Assembly: GCA_026936335.1 (NCBI GenBank)
Contig: JAPMXV010000068.1
Coordinates: 299,942 to 363,941, forward strand
Direction: 5' to 3'
DNA length: 64,000 nt
From: Mantamonas sphyraenae
Lineage: Eukaryota; CRuMs; Mantamonadidae
Made by a program: the position numbers and the translations under genes. Position 1 is the stretch's first letter. The number at the start of each line of letters is the position of its first letter. This document shows, piece by piece, positions 19,701 through 28,671 of this stretch. The notes beneath the pieces were generated by a model. It was given only the letters and a program-made list of their open reading frames with translations. It was not told the origin of the DNA and did no database searches.

Positions 19701-20425
19701 AGCACCCGGATGTGGCCACGAGCATCCACAACATGGCCATGGTGTACGATGCCAAGGGAGAGTACGATCGGGCACTGCAACTGTACGAGCAGGCACTGGA
19801 GATCGAGCGACGGATGCATGGTGGGGATGTGCACCCGGATGTGGCCACGAGCATCCACAACATGGCCATGGTGTACGATGCCAAGGGAGAGTACGATCGG
19901 GCACTGCAACTGTACGAGCAGGCACTGGAGATCGAGCGACGGATGCATGGTGGGGATGAGCACCCGGATGTGGCCACGAGCATCCACAACATGGCCATGG
20001 TGTACAATGCCAAGGGAGAGTACGATCGGGCACTGCAACTGTACGAGCAGGCACTGGAGATCTATCGACGGGTGCATGGTGGGGATGAGCACCCGGATGT
20101 GGCAGGGAGCATCCACAACATGGCTGCGGTGTACAAAGCCAAGGGTGAGTACGATCAGGCACTGCAACTGTACGAGCAGGCACTGGAGATCTATCGACGG
20201 GTGTATGGTGGGGATGAGCACCCGGATGTGGCCACGAGCATCCACAACATGGCTGGGGTGTACTATGCCAAGGGAGAGTACGATCGGGCATTGGAACTGT
20301 TCAGATCAGCCCACCAGATCCTTCAAAAGACACAAGCATCCGCAAATCTCATTAAGTCTGTCGAGAATGGTATCAACATCTGCCAGATGTATCTCGTGCT
20401 CAGGTTTTCCGCGGCTTCACAATGA
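16703..20425 (+). CDS. CHAT protease - NB-ARC - TPR protein (NLR/STAND-like)
   Basis: A 1,240-residue intronless protein. Residues 1-95 are disordered. Residues ~95-260 match a CHAT (caspase-like) domain: VHIAAHMG with the presumed catalytic His 168, then LVFLNGCESEEMA with Cys 203, then the typical VVGYREKV, AFYEALGAGESVETAFGEA tail. Residues ~300-560 form an NB-ARC-type ATPase: P-loop HGARGMGKTS (Lys 335), Walker B RRWVMVVDGVEEW, VVTTWKDG, and a GLPLA-like GGMALAVRQAA. A helical linker leads to about eleven kinesin-light-chain-type TPRs (residues 749-1213). STAND proteins of this plan use the repeats as sensor, the ATPase as oligomerisation switch and the N-terminus as effector; function here is inferred. 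The start at 16703 is preferred; an ATG at 16622 overlaps the divergent gene. Confidence 0.85.
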   Translation: MEKRQRDEGERRGIGENGAGVEEGGTGLVDERRGEETSRGESGREGEAGEEVEVGMDVDGVGRVEGTHTGESSSSSGARDGQGKAGNTKRRGKFGGHWWEEGGMRDVRVLVLGTGGDGTVGSVEEQVEIERVCHETPLEPLGRLNARQDAVVRLVREEGKHMVHIAAHMGKEYVEAEDGDVMRQTLVDAVWEARPVLVFLNGCESEEMAKRVGDYVPVVVGYREKVLAGAAVKIAGAFYEALGAGESVETAFGEAQKAGGDREGKKAVLVTWEGWEKERLVNGRGRSAKEAEAGWAKRVDNLSKKRELVERNGVMEEVWGEEGVVVMHGARGMGKTSVAQMYAWKVKEERAAEVVWWVRGQSREEVLSDVLQLGVALGVLTNQEVEMANKEEVREGMARQTMGALKGRRWVMVVDGVEEWVDVEPVLQEGGTVVVTTWKDGIWDKRSVDKVVRVGIMEDKEVDAVFENEGVVVVDGADEEEEVKAYGELKGLLGGMALAVRQAAAVIGKSRGRGRVGKYRKRLGRNLRQLEKGIESDAYDKTTMAVWKLAMDAAGEENEDAVGLMQCLALLDGGGVQERVVVTLMEGVDGRGDRDEAEERAEEAMESLERVTLVQRAVDGDGWQVHGMVQMMTRGGEELQVEADGGMEACQRVLKMMRKEFAFHPSKPLEELVWHRGMLMHGERVWRVCHAACEASGEVQDVCWVGQNVAAVHEWMGAYGMAERVMVEVMKVQKRVGMEGEENEEWGRSLHIMAFVYDGKGEYDRALELYEQALEIKRRVHGGDEHADVATSIHNMARVYNAKGEYDRALELFEQALEIERRVYGGDEHPDVAASINNMAGVYDSKGEYDRALELHEQALEIYRRVHGGDEHPEVAASIHNMAGVYHAKGEYDRALELYEQALEITRRVHGGDEHPSVATSIHNMAGVYKANGEYDRALELHEQALEIKRRVHGGDEHPSVATGIHNMAGVYNAKGEYDRALELHEQALGIRRRVHGGDEHPDVATSIHNMAMVYDAKGEYDRALQLYEQALEIERRMHGGDVHPDVATSIHNMAMVYDAKGEYDRALQLYEQALEIERRMHGGDEHPDVATSIHNMAMVYNAKGEYDRALQLYEQALEIYRRVHGGDEHPDVAGSIHNMAAVYKAKGEYDQALQLYEQALEIYRRVYGGDEHPDVATSIHNMAGVYYAKGEYDRALELFRSAHQILQKTQASANLIKSVENGINICQMYLVLRFSAASQ
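18947..20340 (+). repeat. 11 tandem 129-bp TPR-coding repeats
   Basis: Ten complete and one partial 43-residue units with consensus HNMAxVYxAKGEYDRALELY followed by EQALEIxRRVHGGDEHPDVA. Starts recur every 129 bases from 18947 (19076, 19205 ... 20237). Adjacent units differ mainly at a few codons, so the array has expanded or been homogenised recently. The variable residues cluster at the position after VY and at the first Arg-rich turn. Confidence 0.95.
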
Positions 20426-20808
20426 ACCCCTTCATCACTTCCACCATCCCAAACTTACGCAACAATCACGCGTGTGATCCGCTCTGGAGTACAGCTTCCC
20501 AATTACCCTGGTTCACCGAGTTGTCAGCGTCCTCCACACCCCACCCATCCTTCATCATTCCCTCCACATCCCACCCATTTAAATGCCACACCCTCCTCCA
20601 CCCTTCCTTCGTCACCATGTTCTCCGTTGTCCCGGTTTCCCCCCGCAACACCCCTCCACAACCCTCGCATCCCCTTCCCTCAACCCCCTCTCCCGCGCAG
20701 TCTCCTTCCTCCATCCCCTGCAAACATGTCCACAGGCACACTCCAATCCCCCATCGCTTCCATCTTCTCCACATCCCCCGCCTCCCGTGCATCCAACCCA
20801 ATCTTTCA
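20426..20808. other. gene-free, pyrimidine-rich stretch
   Basis: 383 bases between the TPR gene stop and the next start. On the plus strand it is dominated by C and T (many CCACCC, CTTCC, CCCTC runs), as expected for a 5' leader. Short ATG-initiated frames exist but none joins the downstream exon in phase. I see no RNA gene or repeat. Confidence 0.5.
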
Positions 20809-21250
20809 ATGGACGTGGAAGAGGACACTCATGACAAGAAGAAAGAGGTGTCGTCTGCAGAGGAGGTGTTGATGCTGCTGCAACATTCCGGGGAGTTTGA
20901 CAAGGTGAGAGGCACGTGTTGGACGCACAGCGGCGCGGGTGTGTTGGGCTGAAGTCTGACGCAGCGGGGGTGCTCCTTGACGGCTTGTGCGGCTCACTGG
21001 ACAACAGTGGAGGGACCAGATTGTGGAGGAACTGCTGGATGAGAGCAACAAGGCGAGTGTAGAGGCATTGGGAAGGTTGGAGGACGACCGGCTGGCGTCG
21101 CAGAACCTAAAGTTGCGGCAACTGCGCGGGCAGCTGGACAAGAACGGCTTTTACCAGGATTTGGAAGGACGAGTGAGGGACACGGTGAGGAGAGAGGTGG
21201 CCGAGCAGGTGAGCAAGGCGGTGGAGGGTTTGGTGGATGTGGATGGGTGA
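20809..21250 (+). CDS. small helical protein, Shg1/BOD1-like (COMPASS-Shg1 domain)
   Basis: Two exons, 20809-20904 and 21008-21250, with a 103-nt intron (GTGAGA/CAG, phase 0), encoding 112 residues. The N-terminal ~30 residues are charged, then comes LLQHSGEFDK joined to WRDQIVEELLDES, a pattern reminiscent of the (GxFDxxRxEI) start of the Shg1/BOD1 domain. That is followed by LRGQLDKNGFYQDLEGRVRD and a Lys/Val-rich helix. Shg1 is a subunit of the yeast Set1/COMPASS H3K4 methyltransferase, and BOD1 is an animal PP2A-B56 regulator. The assignment rests on a short pattern; an unrelated small helical protein is possible. It is convergent with the Afi1/ARM gene. Confidence 0.45.
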
Positions 21251-21373
21251 CGCTGGATGGCCACGTGTGTGGGAAATGGAATGAATGAGGATGACGGTTT
21301 GTTGATTTGGCTGGTATCCCACCCCCCTCCCTGCACTGTGTGTGGATGCAGAAGCCCAGGTGACACAGAGCCC

Positions 21374-24318
21374 TCAGACATCGGCTGTGGCCTCGGAAAG
21401 GTCAGCACTGGCGAGGAGAGCAGAGTCGTCGTCACCACCAACCCCAGCAGAAGGACCACCGCCAGAGATGGCAGTGCAAAGAGCCTTGAGAGCACGTTGG
21501 AGGTCTTTGCCATGGGCGGCGGTGGCATCGTCTCCGTCTTGACCAGGTTCAAGGAGCCAATCCCAGAGGTGGTGTTGGGTGAGGGCAGCGTCGACCTCGT
21601 CGGCAAGGTGTGGCTTGCCCTGGACGAGGAAGCGAAGAGCACCCAGGGATGGCAGGCACAGAGTGTTCATGAGGGCCACGTTGATGTGTGTGGCCACAAA
21701 GGGCAGGAGGATGTCCAGGCCTCCCAGGTCGTAAAAGACGTCCTGGCTGTCCGAGTGTTGGCAGAGGACCTCCAGGCAGCGGACGACGTAGAAGAGGTAC
21801 AAGGGGCACTTTGCGGTCTGCAGACCATGCAGGGAGCGTTGGATGATGTCTTCCTGCAGCAGACGTGTGCGTCCGACATGGCTGTCACACACAAGGCCCA
21901 GGACGGCAAAGGAGAAGCGAGCAAGCTTGTCTTCGGGTTCGCGCATCTTTTCGTTGAGAAGAATGACGTCGATGCCTCCGCCCTGCACGAGTTCAATGAC
22001 CATTTCTGGGTTCATGACGAGGTCTGAGAGGAGGTAGGAGGTGGCCTGGGTGCGTGTGTCAATCTCCTCGGCCTGGAGAGCCTGCAGATGTTGTTCCATC
22101 TTGGGGGACATTGGAAACTGGGGCAGATCCTCCTCCCACAGATCAAGCAGCTGGATGAGGAGGGTTGTGTAGGAGCGGTCGGGAGAGGCGCACTGCTCAC
22201 GGATCATGTCTGGGTCGAGACGATCGGCCTGTGGGCAGAAGCGGTAGATCTGCAGAAGGGTTGCCGCAGCACGTGTCTTGACCACGAGGTTGCCGTCGTC
22301 GCCTGCACTGAGGAGATCGCCGCAGAGCTGGACGACGCCGCGGTCGAGGAGGGCGCGGACGCCAATGTACAGCGTGGAGATTTTGAGGAGGCAGTTGAGA
22401 CCTGCGGTGACGACGTTGGGCATGGGGTCGTTGACGAGGTCGAGCACCTTGTCGAGGACGTCACTGCTGAGGATGGCAATCTGACCCTTGATGGAGACGG
22501 CCAGCTGGGAAAGGGAGGCGGCGCTGTACTTGCGCACCTGGGCTGAGCTTTCGCCCAGACCCTTGGCCACGGTGGTGACGCCGTCTGCGTCGCACACCTC
22601 TTCGATGGACGACAGGTTGACCAGGTGCTTCTGCAAGTCAAACACCACCTTTGTCTTTTCCAGCACGCCCAGTTCGTTGTCCGTGTCCTGGAGCTGCTGG
22701 AGAAAGTCGATGGCCTGCTTCTCCTCCTTGTGCTCCCCCAGCATGGCCTCACGCTCCACCAGGTAGCGCTGGTACAGTGGCGATTGTGTAAAGTTGCCCA
22801 GGTGCTTCTTCTGCTGCTGCTTCAGCTTGTCGTTCTCCACAGCCTTGAGGAACTTTTCGGTGTAGATGCGGAATTGCTCACGGGCCCTGTGTGGCGGGGA
22901 TGCAAGAGTTAGGGAGGGAGGGAGGGGGCAGGAGGGGAGGAGAGGGAAGGGAGGGGGAGGGATGGTTTGGTGTGTCGCTCACCAGAGTTCGCCCTTGTTG
23001 TCTTCGACGCCGCTAAGGACATTCTGTGGGTGGGGTGGAGGGCAAGGGTGTGGGGGGAGAGGAATGTGAGCATTTGGGCTGTGGGAAGGAGGGGAATGGC
23101 AAGGGGGGAGGCACCATGGACAGGGCAAGGTGCGTGCATGGGAGGCGTACCTTGATGTGGTTGCGGTCCTGGCCGCTGATTTTGATGTTTGCTTGATGGA
23201 CCACGGCGCCTGTGGTGAAGCTGCCGACGACGTCGTACCAGTCTGCGGGGCGGGCATGGAAGAGCGAGTGGGGAGCCACACATGTGGGGTGAGCAAGGGC
23301 AACAGAGAAGGGCGGGTGTCTGTGTAAAGGCGCGGGCAAAGGTGGAGAAGAGGGCCGTCAAAAAAAGTTGCCCTCTCGGGGACAAACAGGGCAAAAGCGA
23401 AGGGCACGCACCGGTCTTTGTCTCGAAAAGCATGTTTGTGGTGCCAGTGATGTGGGTGGGCCTGAGGACGGGCTGGATGTCTGTGAGGGCGACGTAGGGG
23501 CAGATGTACTCTGTAAAGCCGCGGAGTGGGGCGCCGAGGAGCGGGATGGCGAGAGTGCAGTTGCCGACCTCGTGTGCAGGTTGGCCGCAGATGAGGATGC
23601 GCTGCTGGAGGAGGAGGGCGTACCAGAGGAGCATTGTGTCCTCTCGGAACTTGCGGAGGAGGGCAATGAGGGAGATGCCGCCGTACTGGTCCTCGCTGGT
23701 GAGCTTGGGGATGGACAGCGGGTGTTCCTCGTTCCACAGAGAGACCTGGACGTTGCGGTTGAGGTTCTCGTTGAGGGTGTCGTACAGGGTGGAAAGAACC
23801 TTTTTGTCGAGGCCGTGGTCCATGTAGCGTGTGAGGGAGGCGCGGAGGAGGGGCTCGAAAACGTTAAAGTACGGATACGGGGACAAGATGAGCATGGACT
23901 TTTGGATGGCACCACGACGGACGGTGTCGTCGCGAACATTGCGGAAGAAGCCCAGGCCATAAAGACGCGTCTTGCCATCGGGTAGGTTGGCGACGGAGGA
24001 GGAGGAGGCGTTGGAGGAGGAGGAGGAGGAGGAGGAAGAAGAGGAGCCAGAGGATTCGCTCTTGGCCGGGAGGTAGGAGAGGTCGGGGGCGCCGTGCTTG
24101 AAGGTCTTGTCTGCGCCGAGGTCTGCATCGACAATGAGGTAGGTCCAGTCCTCCCTGTGGAGATGGGCTCCGTCGGGGAGACACAGCTCAGCGAGCTGCT
24201 GGTGGTCGTAGCCCGAGTCGCTGAGGTCAAAGTTGGGATACCTGAGAGACAGGGTGTTTCCGATGTCGATGTCAAACTCGGCGATGGACACGCTGTGGAT
24301 CATCCATCCGTTTGACAT
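21374..24318 (-). CDS. Afi1/SPA (DENN-type) domain protein fused to armadillo-like repeats
   Basis: Four exons on the minus strand: 23412-24318, 23151-23242, 22983-23023 and 21374-22886. The introns are 169, 127 and 96 nt. All three junctions close in phase, giving 850 residues. The N-terminus AEFDIDIGNTLSLRYP plus LAELCLPDGAH and a following DWTYLIVD matches the fungal Afi1 Arf3-docking domain. LYGLGFFRNVRDDTVRRGAI and PYFNVFEPLLRASLTRY match the linked SPA/DENN-like domain, which continues through ILICGQPAHEVGNCTLAIPL. From ~residue 420 the protein becomes armadillo-like helical repeats. Afi1-type proteins act in Arf/Rab-linked vesicle traffic and polarity. The ARM extension is unusual. A Ser run of ~14 residues lies in the first exon. 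Confidence 0.75.
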
Positions 24319-24402
24319 GGTCGGAACGGAGAAAGGTGTGGGGTTGGGTGGAGGCGCGCCAGGGCGGCCAACTCGACAAACACAAGTTCCTGAGAACCGG
24401 GT

Positions 24403-27400
24403 ATGCGCCGCAAACGAAAGACACCGACGCGGTTGTCGGGAGAGGAGGGCAGTGCGGCAGGTGTGGCACCTGCATCGGTGCCATCGTACATTAGCGATGC
24501 GGCACAGGCAGCAGCGTCGCCGTTGTATGAGCAGGGTGAGGAGAAACGGAGGCGAGAAAGGTGGCGGGCTTTTGGCGGGCTGATCACTCACCTTTTCGGG
24601 GCTTGGGCACAGACTCGAAACGGGCGCGTGTGACGCCAGAGGAGGGAGAGGAGGAAGAAACGGTGGGCAGTTCGCAGGAAGTGTCGTTTGTGGAGGTGCT
24701 GAAGGGTCTGGGCCTGCGTGTGGCGGGGGAAGGGCGTGTGCAGTATTCGGTGGAGAACGCTTACCAGATGCAGCGTCAGCTGACGCGGAAGTGCAGAGGA
24801 AACGCACGGTTTACAGAGGCACTGGTGAACAGCATGACGGAGCACCTGGAGGATCTGAACAATCTTCGTGCGATGCTGCTGCCAATGCAAGGGAGCGGGA
24901 GCACAGGCGGAGGAGGAGGAGGAGCGAGCGGAGGCGCGTCGACGTTGCCAGACACGTTGGCCAAGACGCTGTTGGGAGTGCCTACTCTGCACGAGGCCTT
25001 GACGACCGAGCTGATGGACAAGATTCCGATGTATGCAGGAGATTCGGACAGCGTGCAGGTCGCTCGTCTGCAACACAACATCCCCAAACTCGTGCTGAAC
25101 CAGTTCCGGTGGATGAGCCATCTGGACACGTCGTCTGTGGTTGCGACGAAGCTGTTGGACACGATGAGTATCTGTCCAGAGAATCTGCAGCGGGAGATTG
25201 TGGGATGTTTGCCAGAACTTGTGGACGACGCGCACCATGCGCAGGTTGCCGATGCGCTGTTGGACCTGGTGCGACAGGACGACCAGTTTATGGTGCCTGT
25301 GCTGGATGCGTTGGCGAGCCTGTCGCTGAAACCTGCGACGACGGAGATGGTGCGCACGCTTGTGCTGCAGAGCCTTGCGTCGTCGCGGATCGTGGACCTG
25401 CCGGTGATGGTGCGCTTCTTGATCCAGAGCGTGGATGATGCAGAGAGTGCGAGTGTGGTGGTGCGTGAGATCCGAGACTGTCTGGACATTGTGACGCTGT
25501 CGTCGCTGAGCTCGGGGCGAGCAAACGCAAACCACGAACAGCGCGTCGGAGAAGCGATGACGCTGGAGGCGCTGCGCACAGGGGTGCGGTTCAACAAAGC
25601 GGTGCTGGACGCGTTCAAGAAGGAGAGCAAGGGGATACGGAGTGCGCACGAGCTCAAGGTGCTGGACGTGTGGGTGTTGCTGGTGCTGCTGTCGATGCCG
25701 ACGCAGCGCAAGGCGGCGGAGCGGGACCTAAGGAGCAAGGTGGGGCGGCAGATCCTGACAGGAGAGCTGCTGGAGTGCAGCATTGCAGGGCACAGCACGA
25801 CGCTGGCGCCGTTTTTCAACGTGCTGCTGGGTGTGGCAGACTCGCTGATGCACTCCAGCACCGAACAGCACCGGCAGTTTGCGCAGCAGGTGTACCGGCA
25901 TGCATTTGTGCACTTTGGATCGGCCGGGCAGCGGCAGGAGGTTGTGGCGAGCATTGTGACGCACATGGGCTCTGGCAACTCGCTGGAGTGCGACAGTGCA
26001 TTGGAGCTGCTTGTGGAGCTTGCGACGCTGCATCCGGTGGAGTTGAATGTGTATGCGCCGTTCCTGAAGGGAGTGCTGGAGTACCTGGTTGCGATGAGCG
26101 ACGGGCAGATGCGTGCGCTGTTTCGTGTGTTTGCGCTGCTGGCGTACCCAGAGGCAGGAAGTGGTGCGGAGGAGAGCGGAATGCCGGACGACATCCACAT
26201 CCTGGTGCGCAAGCAGCTGTCGAACGGCCACCTGCAGTTCCGGCGGATCGGAGTGATTGCGGCAGTGGCGTTTCTGGCGCGGATGGGAGACACGGCGGAG
26301 AGTGCAAAGAATGCGTCGCAGCTGCTGGGAATGTTGCTGGAGACGTGCGAGACGTCCGCGAGTGCAACGTCGCTGTTGTACGACGAGTTGGCACGGATGG
26401 TGGAGGCGGTCGAGTTTCGCAACGAGGCGCTGCTGGAGGAGATCTTTGCGACGGCGACGTCGCGTATCGAAGGGCTGTTTGTGGAGTACAAGGGCCAGGA
26501 GGTGGGGACACAGAGCAAGGAGGCGTGGATGAATTTGGACAACGTGGACGCGGTGATTGCGATGTCGATCATGCCGCACGTGATGTCAGCAGACACGAGC
26601 GCACAGCAGCTGATCCGTACTGCGTTTCCTCTGTTTCGACTTGTGCAGGCGTCGTGCAGACGCGTGCACGGGAACCTGGAGCAGATTGACGCGATGCTGG
26701 GGTGCCCAATGCTGATGTTTGACGCAGAGGAGGTGACGGGCAACCAGGGAGCAAATTTTGCGCGTATGAGCGAGGCGGAGCGACACGCAACGTGTCTGGC
26801 TCTGGTGCATGCGATCAATTGGTGCCGAGAGCTGGTGAACGCATTTTCGCAGGAGCGCAACTCGGAACTGAAGCTAAAGGTGATTGACAGGATGACAAAC
26901 ATGCTTGCGCTGGAAGAGATGCTTGTGGCGTGTCTGAAGGCGACGCCGTCGTTTGATGTGACGTTGGGGAGCGACCAGAGTGCGTTGCGGCGCGGAGAGG
27001 TCGAGGGAGAGGAAGACGAGGTGGACGGAGAAGGGGAGGAGGAGGAGGAGAGGGATGAGGTGGTCGAAGGAACGCAGGAGGAGGAAGAAGAAGAGGAGGA
27101 GGAGGAGGGCAGGTCGAGGGTGGGCGGGAAGCAAGGCGCGCGCAAGGGAACAAAGGGAAAGGGAAAGGCCGGCACGTCCAGGGGCGTGGCCAGCGTGGAG
27201 GTTGTGAGGAAGCACATGCGAGAGATGGATGTGCACGTGAGTGTGGTGCTGACGTACAACAACATCCGGTACACGGTGTTTGACAACTCGGCGCACGAGA
27301 CGGGTGCGTCGCGGATGGTGAAACTGAGCTTGCCGGTGATTGCATTTGTGCTGGAGGACCTGTATGTCAAGGTGTACGACTCGCTGGGGTTCAAGGTGGC

Positions 27401-28646
27401 CAACTACAAGAACAAGCGGCGCGTTGTGAGCGGGGAGGAGATGCTGGAGGCGGTGGTGCCTGTGGTGCCACACATGTGCCAGCACATCGACGGGCTTGCG
27501 GGCAAGCTGAGCGGAGGTGGACTGGACGAGAAGTCGACGGCGCTCGCGCGGAGTGCAATGCATTCTGTGTTTGCGATTGTGCGGACGTGTCTGCAGAGCG
27601 GGCAAGCGCAGGGAGTGGCTGGGCAGGCGACACAGCATGCTCTGCTGAGTGCGCTTGCAGGAGGCCAGGTGAGCGGAGAGACGGAGCTGGAAGAGGTGCA
27701 GCGGTCTGCGTTTGCGTATCTGGCGGGGTTTTCGACGGCGATGCAGCAGTTTGTGACGGCGTACCACCTGTGCGAGTGTCTTTTTACGATCCATGAGCAA
27801 TGCGAGGCGGAAGAGACCAAGGATGACCTGCGCGAGGATCTGCTGGACGTGGTGAACCAGACGTTGAGGCGAGAGTGGGAGGGGAAGCCGACCGCACTGC
27901 AGCTGAGCACGCTGGTGGGAATGAGCATCCGGATGAGCAAGGATGCACTCGGGTCGTTGAACTACATGGCGGTGCAGCTGTTTGGGCAGGTGTCGATGGA
28001 GGACGACGAAGCAGTGCCGGAGCAGGGGACGCTGCACAAGTCGTCGTTCCCGGTGTACTACCGGACGGCGATGGAGACGCTGACGGGGATGTTTGCAGAG
28101 CTGAGCGCAGAGATGATGGGCACGTTGGGGCGCGGGGGTGCGGTCGGCGTGGACGTGGACGGTGCCCTGCGACGGATGAAGGAGATGTGCGAAACGTTTG
28201 GGCATCTGATCAAGCTGGCGCGGAGCTGGGACCTGAAAGCGGTGACGCTGGCGTGTCTGAAGCACGCACGTGTGTTTCTGGAAAAGTTTATCGGGGTCAT
28301 GCCGTTTGTGAGCAAGCATCTGAAGTGGAGCACGGACCTGGCGATCGATGTGATCCGAGGCGTGCAGGGATCGACGAGGGTGCTGCACGTGCTGTGTGGG
28401 CATTACAAGGCGCAGAAGGACACGCAAGTGGTGAATGCAGTGCCTGCGGTGAAGCGAGTGATGGAGGCGTTGGTTTACAAGGTGAAGGCGGTGATGGTGG
28501 AGCACAAGGCGCTGAGTCAGTCGAGTACGTTTACGATTGGGAATCTGAAGCACAAGGGGATGCAAGGGGAGGTATTGTCATCGCAAGTGCACGTGGATGA
28601 GGAGGATGAGGTTGAGGAGGAGGAAGAAGAGGAGGAGGAAAGGTAG
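24403..28646 (+). CDS. Fanconi anaemia group D2 protein (FANCD2)
   Basis: Two exons, 24403-24535 and 24613-28646, with a 77-nt intron (GTGAGG/CAG; one base of an Asp codon in exon 1). The protein has 1,388 residues, close to animal FANCD2. Collinear family blocks are APENLQ-like CPENLQREIVGCLPELVDD, a DLPVMVRFLIQSVDDAE segment, and DDIHILVRKQLSNGHLQFRR. Lys 578 in VRKQLS aligns with human Lys 561, the site monoubiquitinated by FANCL/UBE2T, so the FA pathway signal appears preserved. An acidic linker (~residues 830-880) and an acidic C-terminus are present. FANCD2 pairs with FANCI in a DNA clamp during crosslink repair. Its stop lies only 25 bases before the next start codon. Confidence 0.93.
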
Positions 28647-28671
28647 GGCGCGGGCGCATCCAATACAAGAA

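Noticed and set aside
18947-20340. regular repeats as a CRISPR-like array
   Set aside because: The 129-bp units are continuous coding TPRs with no spacers, in a eukaryotic gene.
26874-28565. 563-codon minus-strand open frame
   Set aside because: Antisense of FANCD2, His/Arg/Gln-rich, no domain.
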